A stretch of 64,000 nt of DNA from Pseudolysinimonas kribbensis (GCF_030161895.1 NZ_BSVB01000001.1:806001-870000), one strand, 5' to 3'. Shown: positions 28,230 to 37,941, numbered from the stretch's first letter. Notes: a model not told the origin generated them from the sequence alone. Translations and numbers: made by a program.

Positions 28230-28551
28230 TCAGAGCAGGAACGGGGCGAGCGCGATCCCGGCGATGGTGAGCGCGTTCGCGGCGCAGAGCCCCGCGCCCA
28301 GCAGGATGGTGCGCAGCACGGGGTGCGCGCTCGGCCGAGGAGCAGCCCCCGACGTAGAGCGCGACCGGGATCGCGACCGCCACGATGAGCAGCCACCACG
28401 GCGTGCGTCCGCCGACCTGTGCGGGGTACTCGACGAGATCGGAGACCGCCCAGAACAGCGGACCGGCGTACAGGATCGCGAAGGCGACCGCGATGATCCA
28501 GGTCGCCGTGCGACCGGCCGGGGCGGCGGCCGTGTTCTGCTCGTCGCTCAT
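28230..28551 (-). CDS. Small membrane protein, unknown
   Basis: About 107 residues if two missing bases are restored (28342 and ~28330). It starts MSDEQNTAAAPAGRTATWII and has hydrophobic segments ATWIIAVAFAILYAGPLFWA, PWWLLIVAVAIPVALYVGG and, after the breaks, HPVLRTILLGAGLCAANALT with IAGIALAPFLL at the end. Three helices are likely. No family is recognised. The start overlaps the stop of the preceding membrane protein gene (ATGA), so the two are coupled. The reconstruction of the middle is less certain than elsewhere because two changes lie close together. Confidence 0.5.
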
Positions 28552-29018
28552 CCGGCCAGCCCCAGGAGCACGGGCCACGGCAGCAGCAGGCCGACGCCGA
28601 GCGCGAACCACCCGGCCCGCAACGCCGGCCGATCGCGGGTGAGCGCGATCACCGCCGCGAACCAGATCGGGGCGGCCACCATCGCCGTGAACTCGCCGAA
28701 CTGCCACACGACCTCGGGAAAGAGGTCGGCCGACGGCGCTGCGGTCAGCTGCACCGAATAGATCCAGCCCACCGTGATGGCCAGGTACAGGATGCCGAAC
28801 ACGACCGCCAGCGCGGCGCCCGGCACGTCGCGCGGCGTCGCCGGCGGCTCGAACTCCTGGTCCTCGTCGTCGCCGGCCGACTCCAGCGTCGACTCCTCGG
28901 CCGGGTCGGGTGCCGCGAGCCGCGGACGTCGGCGGCCCTGCTCCTCGTCGCCGGCCCAGGTGAGCGCCTCGTCGTCGACGTCGCCGCCCTCGGGCGTCGG
29001 GTCGGTCGGACTGGCCAC
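28548..29018 (-). CDS. Membrane protein with acidic N-terminal tail, unknown
   Basis: 156 residues. The first ~65 are hydrophilic and rich in Asp, Glu and Pro (PEGGDVDDEALTWAGDEEQG), followed by three hydrophobic segments: VPGAALAVVFGILYLAITVG, EFTAMVAAPIWFAAVIALT and AGWFALGVGLLLPWPVLLGL. I do not recognise a family. It forms a coupled pair with the membrane protein gene downstream, and lies 33 bases from the end of deoD on the same strand. Confidence 0.65.
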   Translation of the reverse strand: MASPTDPTPEGGDVDDEALTWAGDEEQGRRRPRLAAPDPAEESTLESAGDDEDQEFEPPATPRDVPGAALAVVFGILYLAITVGWIYSVQLTAAPSADLFPEVVWQFGEFTAMVAAPIWFAAVIALTRDRPALRAGWFALGVGLLLPWPVLLGLAG

Positions 29019-29051
29019 GTCCCTATCGTTCCACTCCCGCGCCCGACCGGC

Positions 29052-29765
29052 TCACGCCCGCACGGCCGCCAGCGCCAGCTCGACCGATGCGTCGAAGGTC
29101 GACTCCCGCTGATCGGAGGTCATGCTCTCCTCCGGACCGATCACGTAATCGCTGACGGTGCAGATGGCGAGCGCCTCGACGCCCTCCGCAGCCGCGACGT
29201 CGTAGAGTCCCGCGGCCTCCATCTCGATCCCGAGCGTGCCGATCGCGGCGAGCGCCTGCCCGAGCTCCGGGCGCGGATGGTAGAAGGCGTCGGAGCTGAA
29301 GACCGGCCCGACGTGCACCCGCGCCCCCGACACGGCCGCGGCGTCGGCGGCGGCCCGCAGCAACGGGTACGCCGGCGCGTGGCTCAGCCCGACGCCGGGC
29401 ACACGGAAACCGCTCATCGCGCTGTCGGTGTGCGCACTCGAGGCGATCACGACATCCCCGAGCCGCGCGGTCTCCGGCTGCAGCGAGCCCATCGTGCCCA
29501 CTCGCACGATGCGCCGCACCCCGTAGAACCGGGCGAGCTCGGTCGCATAGATCGCGAGCGACGGCATGCCCATGCCCGAGGCGAGCACCGAGACCGGCTC
29601 GCCGCGGTAGCCGCCGGTGAACCCCAGGATGCCGCGCACCTCGGTCACGAGCCGCGGCTCGTCGAAGAAGCGCTCCGCGATGCGGCGGGCGCGGCGCGGG
29701 TCGCCGGGCATGAGCACGTGGGGGGCGATGTCGCCCGGTTCGGCGGCGATGTGCGGGGTGGCCAT
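29052..29765 (-). CDS. deoD: Purine-nucleoside phosphorylase, DeoD type
   Basis: A 237-residue trimer/hexamer-type nucleoside phosphorylase that splits purine (deoxy)nucleosides with phosphate. Signatures are APHVLMPGDPRRARRIAERF (phosphate site with GDP and Arg), IVRVGTMGSL, GPVFSSDAFYHPRPE, LGIEMEAAGLYDVAAAEGVE (the nucleoside-binding Met-Glu) and ICTVSDYV with the catalytic Asp. A TAGCGT -10 (29772-29777, minus strand) lies six bases before the ATG and no ribosome site is present, which suggests a leaderless message. It diverges from the rhodanese gene. Confidence 0.92.
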   Translation of the reverse strand: MATPHIAAEPGDIAPHVLMPGDPRRARRIAERFFDEPRLVTEVRGILGFTGGYRGEPVSVLASGMGMPSLAIYATELARFYGVRRIVRVGTMGSLQPETARLGDVVIASSAHTDSAMSGFRVPGVGLSHAPAYPLLRAAADAAAVSGARVHVGPVFSSDAFYHPRPELGQALAAIGTLGIEMEAAGLYDVAAAEGVEALAICTVSDYVIGPEESMTSDQRESTFDASVELALAAVRA

Positions 29766-29800
29766 GGGGTCACGCTACTTCGGTGCGAGAGGATCGAGCC

Positions 29801-30678
29801 ATGGCGGTCGTCGTGCTGGTGGGCGAGGGGATGCCGCCCGCGCGGCGCGCACCGCCCTCGACCGGGAGCCCGGCTTCGAGGTGATCGCCGCCTCGCCCGC
29901 GCCCCGCGACTCCGGCACCGCGGCGTTCGTCGAGGGACGCACCTTCGACCTGCTGCTGGAGGCCGACCTCGTGCTCGACGCGAGCGGGGATGCCGCCACC
30001 CGCTACCTGGCCAACGACGCGGCGGCCGTGCGCGGCATCCCGCTCGTCTGGGTCGACACCGCGGCCGGCGAGGTCGGCGCCGCCTTCGACGAGCGCGGCG
30101 TCGACTACCGCGATCTGCACGCGCCCGACGCGCCGGTCGCCCCCACCGACGCACCGGCCGACGTTCTCGGCGGGTCGGCGGCCGAACTCGCGGCGGCCGT
30201 GCTGGCCGATCCCGGGATGGCGGGCACGGTTCGCGCCTGGGACGGCGCGACGCTGCAGCAGCGGCGCTACGCCCGCGACAGCGCCGTCGCGCGACCCGGG
30301 TCGCTCGAGGAGCGCACGACGATCCCCGAGCCGGACGACGCGAGCTCGATCTCCGCACCCGCGCTCGCCAAGCTGCTGGCCGGCGCGACGACGCTCGGCA
30401 TCCACGAGCCGGTCCCGACCCTGCTCGACGTGCGCGAGGCGCCCGAGGTGTCGTTCGTCTCGCTGCCGGGCGCGGTGCACATCCCGATGGGCGAGCTGCC
30501 GGCGCGCATCGGCGAGCTCGACCCGACCGCGCCGCTCGTCGTGTTCTGCCACCACGGCGTCCGCTCGTCGCGCGCGCTCGGCCTGCTGCAGAGGGCCGGC
30601 TTCACCCGCGCGCGGCACCTCACCGGCGGGATCGACGCGTGGGCGGTGCAGGTCGACCCGTCCCTGCCGCGCTATTGA
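29801..30678 (+). CDS. Rhodanese-domain protein with an incomplete ThiF/MoeB-like N-terminus
   Basis: About 292 residues with one G restored near 29827. The start ATG follows GAGAGGA. The C-terminal ~105 residues are a rhodanese domain: PTLLDVREAPEVSF, PGAVHIPMGELPARI and the active-site loop VVFCHHGVRSSRAL with its cysteine. The N-terminal ~180 residues resemble the later half of an E1-like adenylation domain (LVLDASGDAATRYLANDAAA, VRGIPLVWVDTAAGEVGAAF) but lack the ATP-binding glycine loop and the CxxC zinc pairs. The complete MoeZ/ThiF relatives activate sulfur-carrier proteins for molybdopterin or thiamine. Its position beside a nitrate reductase locus suggests a cofactor role, by inference. 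Confidence 0.7.
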
Positions 30679-31393
30679 ACAAGCCGCCCGGGGCGACCTC
30701 GTCGTACCGGTCCCAGACCAGGTCGACGAGGACATCCGGCGGCTCCTCGTCGGCCGCGAGCAGCGGCGCGGTCACGAGGTCCGCGGCGCCGCTCCGGGCG
30801 AGCTCGGCGAAGTACCCCGGGGCGAGCAGATAGCTCGCGACGAGCACCCGGCCGCCATCGGCGCGCGCCGCCGCCGCGGCATCCGAGACCGCCTGAGCGA
30901 GCGCGGGCGAGGCCGCCGAGATGAACCCCGGCCGCACGGCGACCCCGAGCCGGCGGTCCAGCGAGGCGGCGACCGCACGACAGTCCTCGACCGCGCGCCG
31001 GTCGCTGGAGCCGGCGCAGGCGAGCACGACGCGATCGCCCGATGCGAGACCCGCGGCGATCAGCCGGGATGCCAGGAGCCGCACGAGGCGATCGTCCGGC
31101 CCTAGGGCGCGAGCCACCCGCACCGGCCGATCCGCGCCGCGGGCGCTCCGGGCGAGATCCACGTGCACGTGGTACCCGGCGGAGAGCAGCAGCGGCACGA
31201 CGACCGCGGGGCGGTCCCGCTGCAGGGCGGCGAGGACGTCATCGACATCGGGGCGCTGCACGTCGACGAATCCGCCGAGGACGGTGACGTCCGGGCGACG
31301 GCGCGCCAGGGCCGCGACGAACGTCGCCACCGCCCGCTGCCCCGACGGCGACGACGTGCCGTGCGAGATCGCCAGCAGGGCGGGGGCGCTCAC
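30620..31393 (-). CDS. Sirohydrochlorin chelatase, CbiX/SirB type
   Basis: About 240-257 residues. The GTG at 31393 (VSAPALLAISHGTSSPSGQ) is the start; it overlaps the nirD stop. The metal-site His is in LLAISHGTSSP; a second conserved block is VVPLLLSAGYHVHVDL, in which the paired His residues bind iron, and the two-fold repeat half follows (RVLVASYLLAPGYFAELA). It inserts iron into sirohydrochlorin to give siroheme for NirB. As read it ends at 30620, overlapping the convergent rhodanese gene by 59 bases; restoring one G near 30690 would end it at 30672 (EVAPGRLVQ), which is more likely. Confidence 0.85.
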   Translation of the reverse strand: MSAPALLAISHGTSSPSGQRAVATFVAALARRRPDVTVLGGFVDVQRPDVDDVLAALQRDRPAVVVPLLLSAGYHVHVDLARSARGADRPVRVARALGPDDRLVRLLASRLIAAGLASGDRVVLACAGSSDRRAVEDCRAVAASLDRRLGVAVRPGFISAASPALAQAVSDAAAAARADGGRVLVASYLLAPGYFAELARSGAADLVTAPLLAADEEPPDVLVDLVWDRYDEVAPGGLFNSAAGTGRPAPPTRRSRR

Positions 31394-31710
31394 ATGCTCA
31401 CCTCGACCCACCCGTCGGCGATGCGCACGGGATAGGTCGGCAGCCGCGGGGCGTCCGTGCTCAGACACTCACCGGTACGGAGGTCGTAGATCTCCTTGTG
31501 CAGCGGGGAGGCGAGCGTCGGGCGATCGCCGCGCGACCCGACGATGCCGCGCGCCATGACCGGCGCGCCCGACGTCGGATCGCGATGCCCGACCGCGTAG
31601 ACGACACCGTCGGTGAGCACGAGGGCGATCGGCTCCCCGTCGAGCAGGACCGCCTCCCCGTAGTCGGGCTCCAGCTCGTCGGCCCTGCAGGCCCGCATCC
31701 AGTCCGTCAT
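31390..31710 (-). CDS. nirD: Nitrite reductase (NADH) small subunit
   Basis: A 106-residue Rieske-fold subunit that lacks the iron-binding Cys/His pairs, as normal for NirD. Features: PDYGEAVLLDGEPIALVLTD, VYAVGHRDPTSGAPVMARGI, the Rieske-like TLASPLHKEIYDLRTGECLS and YPVRIADGWVEVSM. It partners NirB in reducing nitrite to ammonium. It is divergent from nirB rather than downstream of it, and forms an operon with the sirohydrochlorin chelatase through an overlapping stop/start (ATGTGA). The shared region 31711-31891 holds the GlnR-type box. Confidence 0.92.
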   Translation of the reverse strand: MTDWMRACRADELEPDYGEAVLLDGEPIALVLTDGVVYAVGHRDPTSGAPVMARGIVGSRGDRPTLASPLHKEIYDLRTGECLSTDAPRLPTYPVRIADGWVEVSM

Positions 31711-31820
31711 GACCCGAGGGTAGAGACGCCGGGTTTCGTCCGCTGTGCACGCGTGTTTCGGGGTCGTGACGTGATCCTCACGACCGGAGGCCGCGCCGGT
31801 GCGGGCCGGTTGATCTGGCG

Positions 31821-31863
31821 GTTACATCGCGGCAACTGCCGCGAAACGGCCGCTCCCTATCGT
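31821..31863 (+). promoter_or_regulatory. GlnR-type box and -10 upstream of nirB
   Basis: GTTAC-N6-GCAAC-N6-GAAAC (31821-31847) follows the actinobacterial GlnR pattern of 5-base half-sites every 11 bases (AC-N9-AC). Ten bases after the last half-site is TATCGT (31858-31863), a plausible -10. The narK promoter has the same arrangement with the same ten-base distance, so nitrogen control by GlnR is strongly suggested. Confidence 0.75.
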
Positions 31864-31891
31864 CGCCGTGAGACCGGGGAGGAATCGCCAT

Positions 31892-34457
31892 ATGGATCGA
31901 TCCGGCGGACGACGCATCGTGATCGTCGGCGCGGGGCCCGCGGGCCACCGGCTGGCCGATGCGCTCGCGGCGCGAGCGGGAGAGGAGGCGCGCATCCTGC
32001 TGATCGGCGAGGAGGAGCATCCGCCCTACGACCGGGTCGCGCTCAGCCGCCGGCTGAGCGGTCCGGTCGACCTGGCGCTCCGGCCCGCCGCCGCCTGGGA
32101 TCACCGGCTCACCGTGCTGCGCGGGCGCCGAGTCGTCGCCGTCGACGCGGAGTCGCGCACCGTCCGGCTCGACGACGCGGCGGAGGAGAGCTACGACGAG
32201 CTCGTGCTGGCGACCGGCTCGCGGGCGACGATCCCCGACATCCCGGGCGCGGAGCAGGCCCGGGTGTACCGCACCATCGACGACGTGGACCACCTCCGCG
32301 AGGAGATCGGCCGGCTGAGAGCCGCGCTCGGGCGACCGCCGCGGGTCGTGGTCGCCGGCGGCGGCCTGCTCGGACTGGAGGCCGCGGGCGGGGCGGCCAT
32401 GCTCGGCGCGGATGCGACCATCGTCCACTCCGGCCGGTGGCTGATGTCGTCGCAGCTCGACGAGGGCGGCGGTCAGGCACTCGGTCGGCTGATCGCCTCG
32501 CGCGGGATCGCGCTGCGGCTCGGCGTCCGCCCGGTCGCGATCCACGAGGCCGCCGCCGCCCGCCGCGTACTGCTGACCGACGGCTCCGAGCTCGAGGCCG
32601 AGCTCGTCGTCTTCGCGATCGGGATCACGCCCCGGGACGAGCTGGCGCGGGCCATCGGCGCCGCACCCGGCCCCCGGGGCGGCGTCGCGATCGGCGACGA
32701 CTGCCGCACCAGCGTCGAGCACATCTGGGCGATCGGCGAGGTCGCCAGTCATCGGGATCGCAGCTACGGCCTGGTCGCCCCCGCGAACGCGATGGCCGAG
32801 GTCGTCGCGGACCGACTGCTCGGCGGCACCGCCGAGCTCGGCGAGATCGACGAGGCGACCCGGCTCAAGCTGGCCGGCATCGAGGTCGCGAGCTTCGGCG
32901 ATGCGACCGCGCGCACGTCCGGCGCCCTCGAGGTGGTCTTCGCCGACCCGGCCCGCGGGCTCTATCAGAAGGTCGTCACGACCGGCGACGCGCGCACGCT
33001 GCTCGGGGGATCTTCATCGGCGATGCGGCGCCCTACGCGGCGCTGCGACCCTCCTCGGGCGCGAACTCGACCACGAGCCGAGCGCCTACCTCTCGGCGGC
33101 GGGAGCCCCCGCGGTCGATACCCGGCTGCCGGATGACGCCCTGCTGTGCTCCTGCAACAACGTCACGGTGGGCACCGTCCGCGACGCGATCGGCGGCGGG
33201 GACGGCGCCGACCCGTGCCACGAACTCGGGCCCCTCAAGACCTGCACGCGAGCCGGCACCCAGTGCGGCTCCTGCGTGCCGCTGCTGTCCAAGCTGCTGG
33301 GTCAGGAGCTCGCGGCCGCCGGCCTGGAGGTCTCGCGGGCCATCTGCGAGCACATCCCGCTGTCCCGGCGCGAGCTGTTCGAATCGGTCAGGGTGCTCGG
33401 CCTGCGCTCGTTCGACGAGATCATCGGGCGGCTCGGGTCCGGGACGGGATGCGACCTCTGCAAGCCCGCCGTCGCCTCGGTGCTCGCGAGCCAGCACCAG
33501 GAGTACATCCTGGACGGCGGTCGCGCCGCCCTGCAGGACACCAACGACCGGGCCCTGGCCAACATGCAGCGCGACGGCAGCTACTCGGTGGTGCCGCGCA
33601 TCCCCGGCGGCGAGGTCACCCCGCAGAAGCTCGCCGTCATCGCCGAGGTCGCCGCCGACTTCGGGCTGTACACGAAGATCACCGGCGCCCAGCGCATCGA
33701 CCTATTCGGCGCGAGCCTCGACCAGCTGCCCGACATCTGGCGCCGGCTCGTCGAGGCGGGCTTCGAGTCGGGTCACGCCTACGGAAAGGCGCTGCGCAAC
33801 GTGAAGAGCTGCGTCGGGTCGACCTGGTGCCGCTTCGGGGTGCAGGACTCCGTCGCGATGGCGATCCGGATCGAGCTGCGCTACCGCGGGCTGCGTTCCC
33901 CGCACAAGCTGAAGATCGGCGTCTCGGGGTGCGCGCGCGAGTGCGCGGAGGCGCGCGGCAAGGACGTCGGCGTGATCGCCACCGAGTCGGGCTGGAACAT
34001 GTACGTCGGCGGCAACGGCGGCTTCCAGCCGGCGCATGCGCAGCTGCTGGCGAGCGATCTCGACGACGAGACGCTCCTGCGCTACATCGACCGCTACCTC
34101 ATGTACTACATCCGCACAGCCGATCGGCTCCAGCGTACGGCGCGCTGGATGGAGGATCTGCCCGGCGGCGTCGATCACGTGCGCGAGGTGGTGGTCGACG
34201 ACAGTCTCGGCCTGGCCGAGGAACTCGAGGCCGGCATGGCCCGCCATGTCGGCACCTACGAGGACGAGTGGGCCGCGACCCTGGCCGACCCCGAGCGCCT
34301 CCGGCGCTTCCGGAGCTTCATCAACGACCCCGATGCACCCGACGTGGGCCTGCCACGCGTCGAGGAGCGCGAACAGCACCGGCCGGCGCGCGAGGACGAG
34401 CTCTCCGACGGCCGGGTCCTGCTCGGCAGCCGGATCGCCGTGCGAGAGGGCGCCTGA
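31892..34457 (+). CDS. nirB: Nitrite reductase (NADH) large subunit
   Basis: About 855 residues after two missing bases are restored (33005 and ~33050). The ATG follows GGGAGGA. Domains in order: FAD/NAD-binding reductase (~1-390; RRIVIVGAGPAGHRLADALA, RVVVAGGGLLGLEAAGGA, HIWAIGEVA); a [2Fe-2S] BFD-type region (LLCSCNNVTVGTVRDAI, CTRAGTQCGSCVPLL); two ferredoxin-like half domains and the siroheme core, with [4Fe-4S] cysteines in SCVGSTWCRFGVQDS and GVSGCARECAEA. It reduces nitrite to ammonium with NADH in the cytoplasm. Its stop overlaps the SUMT start (TGATG), so it is coupled to siroheme synthesis. A GlnR-type box precedes it. Confidence 0.95.
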
Positions 34458-35239
34458 TGGATCCGGCGGCGGGGCGGGTCTGGATCGTCGGCGGCGGCCC
34501 CGGCTCGAGCGATCTGCTGACCGTCGCCGCGGCCCGCGCACTGCGGGAGGCCGACGTCGTGCTCTATGACCGGCTCGGACCGGTGGATGAACTGCCGTCA
34601 CTCGCCCCCGGGGCCCGCCTCATCGACGTCGGCAAGCGGCCCGGTCATCATCCGATCCCGCAGGAACGGATCGAGGCACTCCTTGTGGAGCACGCCCGCG
34701 CCGGCCGCCGGGTCGTGCGGCTCAAGGGCGGCGACCCATACGTGCTGGGCCGCGGCGCCGAGGAGGTGCTCGCCTGCCGGGCCGCCGGGGTCGAGGTCGA
34801 GGTCGTCCCGGGCGTCAGCAGCGCGTTCGCCGTGCCCGCCGAGGCCGGCATCCCGCTCACGCATCGCGAGGTCAGCCGGATGTTCACCGTCGTCTCCGGG
34901 CACGAGCCGCTCTCCGACGACGACCTGGCCCGGCTGGCCGGTCTCTCGGGCACGATCGTGGTGCTCATGGGCGTGGCGACCCTGCCGTCCACGGTGTACG
35001 GCCTGCTACGCCAGGGCGCCCCTCCCGCGCTGCCGATCGCGATCCTGGAGCGCGGCTACCGGCCGGACCGCCGCGTCACGGCGGGCACGCTCGCGACGAT
35101 CGTGGTGACCGCGGCCGTCGCCGGCGTCCGCTCACCGGCCGTGATCGTCATCGGCGAGGTCGTGCGGCTCATGCACGTCGCACCCGACGCGCACGACGAG
35201 CACCTCGACCTGATCCGCGCCATGGCGGCGTCGGGATGA
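34457..35239 (+). CDS. cobA: Uroporphyrinogen-III C-methyltransferase (SUMT)
   Basis: A 260-residue methyltransferase that puts two methyl groups from S-adenosylmethionine onto uroporphyrinogen III to give precorrin-2, the siroheme precursor. Family blocks: VWIVGGGPGSSDLLTVAAAR, ALREADVVLYDRLGPVDEL, VVRLKGGDPYVLGRGAEEVL (the SAM loop), VEVEVVPGVSSAFAVPAEAG, IPLTHREVS and SGTIVVLMGVATLP. There is no fused CysG oxidase/chelatase part, so the dehydrogenase step must come from elsewhere. It overlaps nirB by one base and the next gene by four. Confidence 0.93.
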   Translation: MDPAAGRVWIVGGGPGSSDLLTVAAARALREADVVLYDRLGPVDELPSLAPGARLIDVGKRPGHHPIPQERIEALLVEHARAGRRVVRLKGGDPYVLGRGAEEVLACRAAGVEVEVVPGVSSAFAVPAEAGIPLTHREVSRMFTVVSGHEPLSDDDLARLAGLSGTIVVLMGVATLPSTVYGLLRQGAPPALPIAILERGYRPDRRVTAGTLATIVVTAAVAGVRSPAVIVIGEVVRLMHVAPDAHDEHLDLIRAMAASG

Positions 35240-36366
35240 CGGATCCCGTCGAGGGCCCCGTAACCGCCTTCCGCGCCGACCAGCTGGTCGGGTTCCGGAT
35301 CGGCGTGACCTCCGACCGGCGCTCACACGACCTCATCGACGCCTTCGAGCGGCGGGGCGCGATCGTCCAGCACGCGCCGACCCTGCGCATCGCCAATGCG
35401 GAGGAGGACGGTCCGATCATCGACGACACCCGGGCGATCATCGAGGCGGAGCCCGAGCTGCTGCTGGCCAGCACGGGCTACGGCGTCCGGCGCTGGTTCG
35501 AGGTCGCGGACGCCGCCGGGCTCGGCGACGCCCTCGTCGGTGCGCTTGCCGATGCGGCGGTGCTCGTGCGCGGCCCGAAGGCGCGCGGCGGCATCCGGGC
35601 GGCCGGGCTCGACGACAGCGGGATGAGCGAGATCGAGACGACCGAGTCGCTGGTCGACAAGGCGCTCGCCGAGCATCCGGCCGGCCTCACGGTGGCGTAC
35701 CAGGTGCACGGCTACACCGATGAGGCGCAGCTCGACCGACTGCGCAAGCGATTCCGGCTGCTGACGGTCGCGCCGTACCGCTGGGCGACGATCGGGAGGT
35801 CGGACGAGCGCGTGCAGCGCATCGTCGAGGCGGTCGCGACCCGGCAGCTGGACGCGATCACGTTCACGAGCGCTCCCGCCGTCGACGGCTTCCTGTCTGC
35901 GGCGGAGGGTCTCGGCGCGCTGGATCCCGTGCTCGCCGCCCTGCGCGGCGACGTTCTCGCCGCCGCTGTGGGACCGGTGACCGCCGCACCGCTCCTCGCG
36001 GCAGGGATCCGGCCGCTCCAGCCCGAACGGTTCCGGATGGGGGCCCTCATCCGGCAGGTCTGCGAGCACCTCGAAACGGCGCGGATCGTGCGCGTCAGCA
36101 CCGGGGCGGGCGAGCTGGAGCTGCGCGGACAGGCGGTGACGCTCGCCGGTCGCACCCATCGGCTAGCGCCCACGCTGCTCGCCCTGCTGCGAGAGCTCGT
36201 GCGGGCGCCCGGCGCGGTGGTCACTCGCACGCAGCTGGCGGCGGCGCTGCCGGGCGATCCGGACGACCATGCCGTCGAGGTGGCGCTGAGCCGGCTGCGG
36301 GCGACCCTCGGGGCTCCGGAGCTCGTGGCCACCGTGGTCAAGCGCGGGTATCGCCTCGCCGTCTGA
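35236..36366 (+). CDS. Uroporphyrinogen-III synthase-like domain fused to a winged-helix DNA-binding domain
   Basis: 376 residues. Residues ~15-265 are HemD-like: FRIGVTSDRRSHDLIDAFER, LLASTGYGVRRWFEVADAAG, LADAAVLVRGPKARGGIR and LDAITFTSAPAVDGFLSAAE. Residues ~285-376 form an OmpR-type winged helix (LELRGQAVTLAGRTHRLAPT, then AVEVALSRLRATLGAP and VVKRGYRLAV). Such HemD-regulator fusions are known from mycobacteria and Streptomyces beside nitrite reductase genes. It may close the tetrapyrrole ring, regulate the locus, or both. The ATGA overlap couples it to SUMT. It has no receiver domain, so any control would sense a tetrapyrrole or other ligand, by inference. Confidence 0.88.
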   Translation: MTDPVEGPVTAFRADQLVGFRIGVTSDRRSHDLIDAFERRGAIVQHAPTLRIANAEEDGPIIDDTRAIIEAEPELLLASTGYGVRRWFEVADAAGLGDALVGALADAAVLVRGPKARGGIRAAGLDDSGMSEIETTESLVDKALAEHPAGLTVAYQVHGYTDEAQLDRLRKRFRLLTVAPYRWATIGRSDERVQRIVEAVATRQLDAITFTSAPAVDGFLSAAEGLGALDPVLAALRGDVLAAAVGPVTAAPLLAAGIRPLQPERFRMGALIRQVCEHLETARIVRVSTGAGELELRGQAVTLAGRTHRLAPTLLALLRELVRAPGAVVTRTQLAAALPGDPDDHAVEVALSRLRATLGAPELVATVVKRGYRLAV

Positions 36367-36388
36367 CGTCGCCGGGATCCTCTCGAGG

Positions 36389-37941
36389 TCATCCCCCGCC
36401 GCATCGAGCAGCGACTGGATCCGGTCGTGGCAGGTGCCGCATCCCGTGCCGGCCCGCGTCCGGGCACCGACGGCCTGGATCGTGTCCGCTCCGTCGGCCG
36501 CCGCGTCGAGGATCGCGCCGCCGGTCACGCCGTTGCAGGTGCAGACCCGCTCGTCGGCCGACGGCGCCGTCGACACGGTCGGTGCCCCCTGCGCCTCGAG
36601 CGCGAGGAGGCTGAGGGGGTGGCGGCGAGCGCCCCGCCGCGCTCGAACAGCAGCGACAGTTCCGCGCCGAGCCGCGGCAGGCCGGCGCACACGAACCCGG
36701 TCAGCACGTCGCCGCGGATCACGAGCTTCGCGTAGGCGCGACGGGCCGGGTCCGACCACGTCGCGACGTCGACGTCGTCGTGCTCCCACGCCTCCGGGCC
36801 CACCTCGCCGGCTCCGCTCACGTTCACGCCCTCGGCCTTGAGCATCACGACGGCGCGGGATTCGCGGGGCAGGAGCCCGGCGCGAGGAGCTCCGGTCGCC
36901 TCCGCCGCGAGTGTCGCGGCGAGCCAGTCGGCCTGCCGCCATCCGGGCCCGATGAGGCCGGACGGCGCACCGGGCACGGTCCGATCCGTGGCATCGGCCG
37001 GGCGGGACGCGAGCTGCGCGCAGTCGCCGATCGCGTGGATGTCGGGGTCGGCCCAGCTGCGCAGTTCCTCGTCGACGAGGATGCCGCCCGAGACCGGCAG
37101 CCCGGCCGCGATTGCGAGCTCCGAGCGCGCCGTCACGCCGCAGGAGAGCACCAGGAGATCGCCGTCCAGCTGCGACCCGTCGGCGCAGACCAGCGCCTCG
37201 AAGCGCCGCTCGTCGTCCGAGGAGAGCAGCAGGGACTCGGCGCGGCGGTGCGCGTGCATGTGGACGCCCGCGGTGCGAGCGGCCGCGGCGAGCACCCGCC
37301 CGGCCCCGGCATCGAGGTTGCGCTCCATGGGCACGGCCGCGTGATAGACGACGTCGACCGACGCGCCCTCCTCCCGCGCGGCGAGGGCGAACTCCATGCC
37401 GAGCACCCCCGCGCCGAGCACCACGATGCGACGCCCGGCCTCCACCGCGTCGCGCACGAGCTCCGCGTCGCGCAGGTCGCGCAGCACCGCGACGCCGGGC
37501 GGCATCGCCCTCCGCGCGGTCCAGCTCGGCGGCGCGCGCGACCGCGGCGCCGCGGGGCCGGCGTGCCCGCTCCAGGCCGGCGAGCGTGGGCACGTTCGCC
37601 CTCGCTCCGGTGGCGAGCACCAGCCGGTCGTAGCCGACCTCGGCGCCGCCCTCCAGCAGCACGATCTGCCGGCGGCGGTCGACGGCGACCGCCGCCGCCC
37701 CCAGCCGGACGTCGGCCCCGTGCTCCCGGGCCGAGGCGGCATCCGGCAGGTCGAGGCGCTCGCGCTCGGTGCGTCCGACGGCGTACTCGGCGACGAGCAC
37801 CCGGTTGTAGGCGGCGTGCGGCTCGGCGCCCACGAGGGTCAGCACCACCCGGCCGGCACCGACCGCCGGGAGCATGCCCTCGGCGAAGCGCGCCCCGACC
37901 GGGCCCGCACCGACGACCACCACCCGCATCGCCCCGCTCAT
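36389..37941 (-). CDS. NAD(P)H/FAD oxidoreductase with C-terminal BFD [2Fe-2S] domain, nitrate/nitrite reductase electron-transfer subunit
   Basis: About 518 residues if four missing bases are restored (two near 37510, one at 36620, one at 36393). The first frame gives VVVVGAGPVGARFAEGMLPA and YDRLVLATGARANVPTLAGL; the second VAVLRDLRDAELVRDAVEAG, IVVLGAGVLGMEFALAARE and DIHAIGDCAQLA; the last gives SADERVCTCNGVTGGAILDA and RAGTGCGTCHDRIQSLLDAA, a bacterioferritin-ferredoxin [2Fe-2S] site. It resembles the N-terminal part of NirB and NasC. It follows the nitrate reductase with an ATGA overlap, so it should carry electrons from NAD(P)H to that enzyme. The exact repair near 37510 is uncertain (one extra base would also fit). 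Confidence 0.8.
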
